NCBI GenBank assembly: GCA_913044085.1
Contig: CAJWNW010000007.1
Coordinates: 1-28,802, forward strand
Length of the DNA stretch: 28,802 nt
Direction of reading: 5' to 3'
DNA from: an uncultured Flavobacteriaceae bacterium
GTDB taxonomy: Bacteria > Bacteroidota > Bacteroidia > Flavobacteriales > Flavobacteriaceae
The notes under the pieces are model-generated. The model saw only the letters and a program-made list of their open reading frames with translations. It did no database searches and had not been told where the DNA came from. The position numbers were made by a program, and so were the translations under genes. Of this stretch, positions 23,292-28,802 are shown in pieces. Each line of letters starts with the position of its first letter. Within the stretch, counting starts at the first letter, position 1.

Positions 23292-24821
23292 ATGAAAAAA
23301 ATTACTTTTCTGGCTATTTTTTTAGCCACTTTCTTAATAAATGCTCAAGTTTTGAGTGAAGACTTTTCAGCTGGGTCAGAAGGATCAACTTTTCCAAATG
23401 GTTGGACTACAACCACAGAAGCTGGCACAGTTGGAAATTGGATTGTTGGTAGTACTGCCAACACAGGAGTTCCAGCATACGGCGGAGACACTGGTATGAT
23501 TAATGGAGGATGTGACGGTTTATACGCTTTACTTGACAGCGATGGTTTTGGATCTGCCGGATCTCAAAATGCATCTTTAGTCTCCCCTGTCATGGATCTT
23601 AGTGGTTACAGTGAATTAATAGTAAAATTTAATCATCATTTTAGAGTTTATAGTGCAAACGCTGATATTGGTTACGTTGAAGCCACAATTGACGGCGGAG
23701 CCACATGGGGAAATATAGCAACTTTCACTGGCCCCAATAATTACATTGATGAGGGTCTTACAAGTCTTGACATGTCAGCATATGCTGGAAATTCAGCAGT
23801 TCAAATAAGATTCAGATATGTTGGTGCTTGGGGGTATTATTGGGGCATTGATAATATTGAAGTTACACAATGTACTTCGGCTGCCCCAGCTACAGTTAGT
23901 ATTCCAACTTTGCCCTTAGATGGTGCCACTGGTGTTGTAATTAATATTGATGGGGAAGACTCTATTATAAACTTTGAATGGCCTGCAGCAGAAGAGGGTT
24001 TTGAGGTAGAAAACTATACTTTTAATCTTGGTACTTCCACACAAGGTTTCCCAAATGTTGGATCATTAGCAGTTGGTAACAATGCTGTCAACCTTATTTA
24101 TAACTGGGCAGCAAACACCACCTATTATTGGTCAGTTGATGCATCAAATTGTGGAGGGGTTACAATTGGTACGATATTTAGCTTTACAACGGGCGAGAGT
24201 GGAGCCTCCCCAACTGTTTTTGAAAGACTCCAAGGTAATGTTTATCGACAAATTGAAACTCCACAAGATTGTGGAACTTGCGAAGAAGAAATTAATTATT
24301 ACATGTTTTCAAGTGACGGGTTACGAATAATTGGAACAGAATACGATGGAACATGTGAGCAAGATGATTTTACTCCCTTTGGAGATTGTGCAGAGTGTGG
24401 AGAAATTGTAACAAATACAACAGAAGAATTTGAAGTTTGCGCCAATGGTATATTTTGTCAAACAATTACTTTTACTTCTGAAGCTGAAGATGAGATTCAG
24501 TTTGATTTCCCGTTTTTCAATCAAACATGGACAGCCCAGCTATATGATGATGAAGTACCTTGTTTAGGCACCGCAGGGTTGAATGATAATGAGATTAACA
24601 ATCTAAAAATGTTTCCTAATCCAGCAAATGATTATTTGAATTTTGCTACTAATTCTAGTGAAAACATTGACATCCAGATATTTAATGTGCTTGGAAAATC
24701 AGTTTTAAAATTAGAAAACGTAGAAAACATAATTAATATTAGCGAGTTAAAATCTGGATTATACTTCGTGAAAATTAATCTTGGTGTAAAAAGTTCAATT
24801 AAAAGACTTATTATAAATTAG
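23292..24821 (+). CDS. T9SS-exported protein with adhesin/choice-of-anchor-type domain and C-terminal sorting signal
   Basis: 509-aa secreted protein. Signal peptide MKKITFLAIFLATFLINAQ, then a jelly-roll-like domain at about 20-194 (FSAGSEGSTFPNGWTTTTE to WGIDNIEVTQC) of the cleaved-adhesin/choice-of-anchor type. Next is a fibronectin-like segment at about 200-300 (NTTYYWSVDASNCGG, then FSFTTGE). A Cys-rich part at about 310-425 has Cys327, 330, 355, 366, 369, 383 and 389, probably disulfide-bonded. The type A T9SS sorting domain runs from MFPNPANDYLNF (440) through IFNVLGKSVLKLE to SELKSGLYFVKI and a basic tail. It crosses the inner membrane by Sec and the outer membrane by T9SS, and is released or anchored at the surface. 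The ligand is unknown. Monocistronic, ended by a strong terminator. Confidence 0.88.
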   Translation: MKKITFLAIFLATFLINAQVLSEDFSAGSEGSTFPNGWTTTTEAGTVGNWIVGSTANTGVPAYGGDTGMINGGCDGLYALLDSDGFGSAGSQNASLVSPVMDLSGYSELIVKFNHHFRVYSANADIGYVEATIDGGATWGNIATFTGPNNYIDEGLTSLDMSAYAGNSAVQIRFRYVGAWGYYWGIDNIEVTQCTSAAPATVSIPTLPLDGATGVVINIDGEDSIINFEWPAAEEGFEVENYTFNLGTSTQGFPNVGSLAVGNNAVNLIYNWAANTTYYWSVDASNCGGVTIGTIFSFTTGESGASPTVFERLQGNVYRQIETPQDCGTCEEEINYYMFSSDGLRIIGTEYDGTCEQDDFTPFGDCAECGEIVTNTTEEFEVCANGIFCQTITFTSEAEDEIQFDFPFFNQTWTAQLYDDEVPCLGTAGLNDNEINNLKMFPNPANDYLNFATNSSENIDIQIFNVLGKSVLKLENVENIINISELKSGLYFVKINLGVKSSIKRLIIN

Positions 24822-24841
24822 GCTTTATCAATTGACCAAAC

Positions 24842-24876
24842 AAAAAAGACCCATCAAATGATGGGTCTTTTTTTTT
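24842..24876. terminator. bidirectional intrinsic terminator
   Basis: GACCCATC (24848-24855), loop AAAT, GATGGGTC (24860-24867), preceded by six A and followed by nine T. It serves the T9SS protein gene on the plus strand and the dCMP deaminase gene, stop at 24886, on the minus strand. Confidence 0.88.
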
Positions 24877-24885
24877 AAATAAAAA

Positions 24886-25308
24886 TTATATATCAATACG
24901 GGATACTTCAATACCAGATTTTTCTAAGAACTCCACACCAGACAAATCTTTGTAGGCTATACTATAAACCACTCTTGTGATACCAGCTTGAAAAATCAAT
25001 TTACTGCAATTTTTACAGGGTGACAATGTGATATAAAGCGTTGCGCCTTTGCAGGACTGGGTTGAAGCTGCAACTTTAAGAATGGCATTGGCTTCCGCGT
25101 GAAGTACATACCATTTTGTATAGCCCTCTTCATCTTCACAAATATTTTCATACCCGGTTGGGGTCCCATTGTATCCGTCGGAAATAATCATGCGATCCTT
25201 GACTATTATAGCGCCGACCTGTCTTCGTTCACAATAGGAAAGTTTAGCCCATTCGTTAGCCATACGAAGATACGCCTTATCATATTTTAATTGTTTGGTT
25301 TTGGACAT
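24886..25308 (-). CDS. deoxycytidylate (dCMP) deaminase
   Basis: 140-aa zinc-dependent deaminase converting dCMP to dUMP, the precursor of dTMP. Motifs: HAEANAI (zinc ligand H70, proton-shuttling E72) and SPCKNCSKL (zinc ligands C98 and C101). The segments AKLSYCERRQVGAIIVKD and GYNGTPTG near the N-terminus are typical of the dCMP deaminase/ComEB group and rule out TadA. C26 and C57 might form a second metal site, as in some relatives. It is the last of four minus-strand genes (HxlR, DsbD, HupE-like, this one), with gaps of 66-93 bp. It may be transcribed alone or with them. Confidence 0.93.
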   Translation of the reverse strand: MSKTKQLKYDKAYLRMANEWAKLSYCERRQVGAIIVKDRMIISDGYNGTPTGYENICEDEEGYTKWYVLHAEANAILKVAASTQSCKGATLYITLSPCKNCSKLIFQAGITRVVYSIAYKDLSGVEFLEKSGIEVSRIDI

Positions 25309-25385
25309 TTGGCAGTAAAAAATATGTATCGAATATAGGCCGTTTACGGCGCAATTGCAATTTTTAAATTAAGAAAACAAAGGGC

Positions 25386-25955
25386 TCATAAAATCAACTG
25401 CAAAATAAACCCAAGTATAATGGATGAGATTACCAAAACCCATTCTCTGTTTGAGAATCTGAAAATAAACTGAAAAAGAAAACTTAAAATAAGGGTGCAC
25501 AAAACAATAATGAATTGTCCTATCTCAATCCCAATGGAGAATTCTAAAATTAATAAAATGATATTTTCTTTTGGGTGCACCAATGATTCAAAAGCATTGG
25601 CAAAGCCCAATCCATGAACCAGGCCAAAAAACAAAACAATCACGTACATTAAATAAGGACGTCTTTGTTTGGGTTTTCCTGCCATCAAAATATTATAAAT
25701 CGCCATAAATAAAATGGTAATGAGAATGAGCCATTGCGTGATATTAAAATTTAAATTAACGATATCATAAACCCCTAAAATTAAACTCAAAGTATGGCCC
25801 AAGGTGAATACGGAGATGATAATCAAAAGCCGCTTCCAATCTTTAAAAACGAATGGGACAGAAACTATAATCACAAATAGAATATGATCGTGTCCATCAA
25901 AATTTAAAATGTGGTAAAGTCCTAGTTCAAAGAATTTCAAAAAGCTTTGCAGCAT
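25386..25955 (-). CDS. HupE/UreJ-type membrane protein
   Basis: 189-aa integral membrane protein with about six hydrophobic helices. The N-terminal GLYHILNFDGHDHILFVIIV (His-rich, with GxxHI and DHILF) and the mid-protein FGLVHGLGFANAFESL are the recognisable HupE/UreJ_2 family motifs. Members near hydrogenase or urease genes are proposed nickel transporters. Here no such genes are in the window, so the metal or substrate is not known. The conserved histidines fit metal binding, but this is inference. Same strand as dsbD, 66 bp downstream of it. Confidence 0.82.
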   Translation of the reverse strand: MLQSFLKFFELGLYHILNFDGHDHILFVIIVSVPFVFKDWKRLLIIISVFTLGHTLSLILGVYDIVNLNFNITQWLILITILFMAIYNILMAGKPKQRRPYLMYVIVLFFGLVHGLGFANAFESLVHPKENIILLILEFSIGIEIGQFIIVLCTLILSFLFQFIFRFSNREWVLVISSIILGFILQLIL

Positions 25956-26021
25956 TGGATAAGGTTTTATGAATCAAATTTAGTAAAATATTTGTGCTAA
26001 ATTCATCAGGTATTAAAATTG

Positions 26022-28019
26022 TTACAAAGCGTCAAAGACCTTTAAGCCAGACTTTAAAAAAGATTCGTACTCTTTAACATCAGGTGTATACCCTACTTTT
26101 GGAGCCAACTCTGTTTTTCCATCTGGACTCAATAAAACATAAAAAGGTTGTGAATTAGACTGAAAAAATTCTGTTTGAAAGTGTGCCCATTTATGACCAA
26201 AATTAGTGAGAGTTCGAGAACCACCACTCATTTTTTCAACCTTAATTTTTTGAGAGTCTGGCAATTCTTTTTTATCATCAACATAGAGGGAAATAAGCAC
26301 ATACTCATTTTCAAAATAAGGTGCAATTGACGGTTTTGACCAAACAATTTCCTCCATTTTTCGGCAGTTTACACAAGCATATCCCGTAAAATCTAAAATG
26401 ATAGGCTTCTCGGCCTTTTTGGCATAGGCAACGCCCTTTTTAAAGTCTTTAAATGACTTAAAATTATTTGGGGTATCACTTGGGTGAAAAATACTGTGCC
26501 CGACAGGTGGTGCAAGACCACTTAAAAGGGTCAATGAAGTAAATGTTTTTGAGGCTTCATTAAATTTAAACCCCGAACCTAAATAGAATACAAAGGCAAA
26601 TACCAACATACCAGAACTAATCCTCACGAAAGAAAGCTTTTTTAAAGAGCTATCATGTGGAAACTTAAGAACTCCAAAAATATAAAGGGCCAAGCCCAGA
26701 AAAATAAGCATCCAAATGACTAGAAAAACTTCAATTTTCAATACGCCCCAGTGCTGAACAAGATCAGCATTAGATAAAAATTTAAAGGCCAGCGCCAACT
26801 CCAAAAAGCCTAATACAACTTTGGTTGTATTGAGCCAACCACCAGATTTGGGCAGTGCCTTGAGCAAGTTTGGAAACATTGCAAAAAGTGCAAAGGGGAA
26901 GCCAAGGGATAAACCAAAACCACCCATTCCCGCTGTCAGTTGCCAAGCCCCACCATCTGCAGATAAAGATCCTGCCAAGAGAGACCCTAAAATTGGTCCT
27001 GTGCACGAAAATGATACAATGGACAGTGTGAGTGCCATAAAAAAGACCCCGAAAATACCACCAACACTCTCAGCCTTGCTTGTTATGGAAGTCCATCTTG
27101 AAGGCAGCGTTAATTCGTAATATCCAAAAAATGAAAAGGCAAAAATTATAAATATTAAAAAGAAAGTGACGTTGAGCCATACATTGGTTGAAATTTCGTT
27201 TAATATATCCGGATTTACAGAATCCAAGAGGTGGAAAGGAATGCTTAAAATCAAGTAAACTAAAACAATAAATAAACCATAAAGAATGGCTTTTATAAAG
27301 CCAAAATTGGCAGAGGTTTCGGCTGTTTTTTTTGTAAAAAAACTAACGGTCAAAGGAATCATTGGGAAAACGCATGGGGTCAACAACGCGAGCAGCCCCC
27401 CTAAAATACCAAGTACAAAAATGCCCCAGAGCGACTGAGCGCTTTTGGATGTTTCACTGTAATGATTGATTTGATTTGGCTGCATACCGTAAAGTATTGC
27501 ATTTGAATTTTCTGTAACTATTTTAGATTCGATTGCTGAAGTGGCAGCGACAACCAAACCTTTCTCAGGGCTATAATTAAACGCAAAGGGATTGTCGGGC
27601 TCATAAGTACAACGTGAATCATCACAAGTCATGTACTCAATATTACCGATAAAATCGAAGGAGGTTTTCTCAAGGATTTTAATACGTTGTACAAAGACTG
27701 CACGCTTGTAAAATTTTGAAACCACCATTTCAAAAACAGCATCATGCTTTGTTACTTTATTGAGTGGCTTTTCATATGGATCTCCAAGGGTTTCATAAAA
27801 AGATGCTGCTTCAAAAGAAATAATGGTAGGCAGTGGTCCGCCTTCTTCTAAAAACTGAGAATAAATAGCCCAGTTTTCATCAATATTTGCCGTAAAGATT
27901 AACTCGTATTCAAGCGTTTCTACAGGCACTACACTCAACTCCCATTTTACGGGATTTAAAATTTGTGCAAAGGAATACTGGGCGACTAAGGCTAAGATTA
28001 TTATAAGGTTTTTTTTCAT
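26022..28019 (-). CDS. dsbD: cytochrome c biogenesis/thiol:disulfide interchange protein DsbD
   Basis: 665-aa three-domain reductant conduit that carries electrons from cytoplasmic thioredoxin to periplasmic proteins. Signal peptide of about 18 residues (MKKNLIIILALVAQYSFA). The periplasmic alpha domain (20-150) has the pair C132/C137 (MTCDDSRCTYE). The eight-helix beta domain (about 198-480) has C216 (LTPCVFPMIP) and C339 (FSCTGPILGS). The C-terminal thioredoxin-like gamma domain (about 530-665) has CVNC (C549, C552). All three Cys pairs needed for electron relay are present. The gamma domain ends with a FYVLLSPDG thioredoxin cis-Pro-like region. Likely partners are c-type cytochrome maturation or disulfide isomerases (inference). 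Confidence 0.93.
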   Translation of the reverse strand: MKKNLIIILALVAQYSFAQILNPVKWELSVVPVETLEYELIFTANIDENWAIYSQFLEEGGPLPTIISFEAASFYETLGDPYEKPLNKVTKHDAVFEMVVSKFYKRAVFVQRIKILEKTSFDFIGNIEYMTCDDSRCTYEPDNPFAFNYSPEKGLVVAATSAIESKIVTENSNAILYGMQPNQINHYSETSKSAQSLWGIFVLGILGGLLALLTPCVFPMIPLTVSFFTKKTAETSANFGFIKAILYGLFIVLVYLILSIPFHLLDSVNPDILNEISTNVWLNVTFFLIFIIFAFSFFGYYELTLPSRWTSITSKAESVGGIFGVFFMALTLSIVSFSCTGPILGSLLAGSLSADGGAWQLTAGMGGFGLSLGFPFALFAMFPNLLKALPKSGGWLNTTKVVLGFLELALAFKFLSNADLVQHWGVLKIEVFLVIWMLIFLGLALYIFGVLKFPHDSSLKKLSFVRISSGMLVFAFVFYLGSGFKFNEASKTFTSLTLLSGLAPPVGHSIFHPSDTPNNFKSFKDFKKGVAYAKKAEKPIILDFTGYACVNCRKMEEIVWSKPSIAPYFENEYVLISLYVDDKKELPDSQKIKVEKMSGGSRTLTNFGHKWAHFQTEFFQSNSQPFYVLLSPDGKTELAPKVGYTPDVKEYESFLKSGLKVFDAL

Positions 28020-28112
28020 GATTTTGGGATAAATGATTAATAATTTAATGAAAAAAACAAAAAGGATTAAAAAAATTCACTCCTCAAAACAACACTAAAT
28101 TACAGAACAAAT

Positions 28113-28568
28113 TTAATAATCAGTTACCAATTGCTTGGCTTTCGCTAAGATTTCTTCTCGTACGTTAAGATAGGATTGAGTCATCTTGGAGATGACTTTA
28201 TCAGCAGGTCGCCCTTTGCTGCTCTTGAGCAATTCCATACCAATAGAACCAAATTGTTTGTTTAGATTTCTATCGCTCCAATGCATCATTTCAAATATAA
28301 TTGGATACATATCGATACCTCTATCTGTTAGGTAGTAAAGTTTAGTTTTTCGATCGTTTGGTAATTTTGTGACTTTTATCAGACCATTAGCTGCCAATAA
28401 CTCTAAGCGATTTGCCAAAATATTGGTAGCAATTTTTTCAGAAGATTTTATAAATTCCGTAAATGTTTTTTTACCCAAAAAAATATCTCTTATTATAATG
28501 AGCGACCACTTGTCACCAATGATGTCAAGTGCACTAGTAAGCGGGCAATTTGATCTATCTTTTTTCAT
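28113..28568 (-). CDS. HxlR-family winged-helix transcriptional regulator
   Basis: 151-aa regulator with the HxlR signature CPLTSALDIIGDKWSLIIIRDIFLG split over residues 8-32, including the conserved N-terminal Cys8 that senses electrophiles or oxidants in several relatives (HypR, YodB). The winged helix continues with FTEFIKSSEKIATNILANRL, then LYYLTDRG in the wing. The C-terminal half is longer than in minimal HxlR proteins and is helical. It lies 93 bp upstream of dsbD on the same strand. This makes redox control of that gene a plausible guess, but neither the target nor the ligand is visible. Confidence 0.9.
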   Translation of the reverse strand: MKKDRSNCPLTSALDIIGDKWSLIIIRDIFLGKKTFTEFIKSSEKIATNILANRLELLAANGLIKVTKLPNDRKTKLYYLTDRGIDMYPIIFEMMHWSDRNLNKQFGSIGMELLKSSKGRPADKVISKMTQSYLNVREEILAKAKQLVTDY

Positions 28569-28591
28569 TACATTAAGTATTGTTTATCATA

Positions 28592-28599
28592 CAAATCTA
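28592..28599 (-). promoter_or_regulatory. candidate -7 box of the HxlR gene
   Basis: On the minus strand TAGATTTG matches TAnnTTTG perfectly, placing transcription about 18 bases before the ATG at 28566-28568. No clear -33 TTG lies 17-20 bp upstream, and the region is AT-rich. Confidence 0.3.
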
Positions 28600-28754
28600 A
28601 TAATATAAAGCATACTATAAATTTATTTAACATTAATTAATGGGGCAAATCCACTTTTAATCTCTGTAAATAATAACATAAAAAAATTAAATGATAAAGG
28701 CATTAAAGCTCAGGAGAAAGCACACTTTCCATATGAACTAAAGCTTTTATTTAG

Positions 28755-28802
28755 TCGGGATGACAGGATTTGAACCTGCGACCACACGACCCCCAGCCGT
28801 GT
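28755..28802 (-). tRNA. tRNA-Pro(GGG), 5' part outside the window
   Basis: Minus-strand reading from the right edge gives the 3' two thirds of a tRNA. The anticodon stem-loop is CACGG-CTGGGGG-TCGTG (loop positions 32-38, anticodon GGG, one G-U pair). It is followed by a 5-nt variable region, T-arm GCAGG-TTCAAAT-CCTGT (one G-U pair), acceptor strand CATCCCG and discriminator A. CCA is not encoded; the next bases are CTAA. The acceptor strand pairs with a 5' CGGGATG, typical of tRNA-Pro, but that half lies beyond base 28802. Confidence 0.9.

Noticed and set aside
26821..27120. 99-aa plus-strand ORF inside dsbD
   Set aside because: Antisense to the DsbD transmembrane domain; its Pro/Lys-rich composition is a mirror of membrane-helix codons.
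28716..28729. Hairpin GAAAG-CACA-CTTTC after the tRNA
   Set aside because: Only 5 bp of stem and no U tract on either strand; not a convincing terminator.
28737..28755. Inverted repeat ACTAAA/TTTAGT at the tRNA 3' end (possible attachment site)
   Set aside because: Short AT-rich arms, no integrase or second copy in the window; no support for an integrated element.
1..28802. CRISPR array, insertion sequence or prophage
   Set aside because: No regularly spaced repeats, transposase, integrase or phage genes were found on reading both strands.

Overview
The window looks like a chromosomal segment of a low-GC Flavobacteriaceae-type bacterium (phylum Bacteroidota). The evidence is a secreted protein ending in a type IX secretion (T9SS) sorting domain, initiation regions without Shine-Dalgarno sequences, several promoter-like motifs of the Bacteroidetes form TTG-N17-23-TAnnTTTG, and an nrdB gene of the flavobacterial type that carries an N-terminal ATP-cone. 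I see no phage, insertion sequence or CRISPR array; most of it is core metabolism plus two transport modules.

Layout. 1-2768 (-): sucA, E1 of 2-oxoglutarate dehydrogenase, running off the left edge by a few codons at most. 2884-3858 (-): trans-polyprenyl diphosphate synthase. 3984-10339 (+): tight four-gene efflux operon (TetR regulator, TolC-like outer-membrane protein, lipoprotein adaptor, RND pump) behind a promoter that contains a candidate operator. 10392-12422 (+): aspS and a small membrane protein. 12423-14230 (-): tadA and dgt, 2 bp apart. 14231-14555: gene-poor gap holding a miniature promoter/13-codon ORF/terminator unit and then PHO-box-like direct repeats. 14556-18075 (+): phosphate-selective porin and a PiT permease with a PhoU-like tail. 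A bidirectional terminator separates these from 18149-21205 (-): nrdB-nrdA. 21206-21687: 482-bp leader/intergenic region. 21688-22257 (-): Cys-rich DUF3109-type protein. 22362-24821 (+): MarC-family protein, 66-aa membrane protein, and T9SS-exported protein, ended by another bidirectional terminator. 24886-28568 (-): dCMP deaminase, HupE/UreJ-like protein, DsbD and an HxlR regulator, followed by the 3' part of tRNA-Pro(GGG) at the right edge.

How it works together. The efflux operon is self-regulated by its own first gene. The porin and PiT permease form an outer- plus inner-membrane phosphate uptake route, probably under phosphate control. Ribonucleotide reductase, dGTPase and dCMP deaminase all act on deoxynucleotide pools, although they are in separate transcription units.

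The most notable finding is the ribonucleotide reductase. The allosteric ATP-cone is missing from NrdA and sits instead at the N-terminus of NrdB, whose first metal ligand is Glu rather than Asp. From memory this matches the NrdB-ATP-cone type described in Leeuwenhoekiella blandensis and the dimanganese class Id NrdB of Flavobacterium johnsoniae, so it is striking but not new. The less explained signals are the PHO-box-like array, the orphan mini-unit in front of it, and the long nrdB leader.
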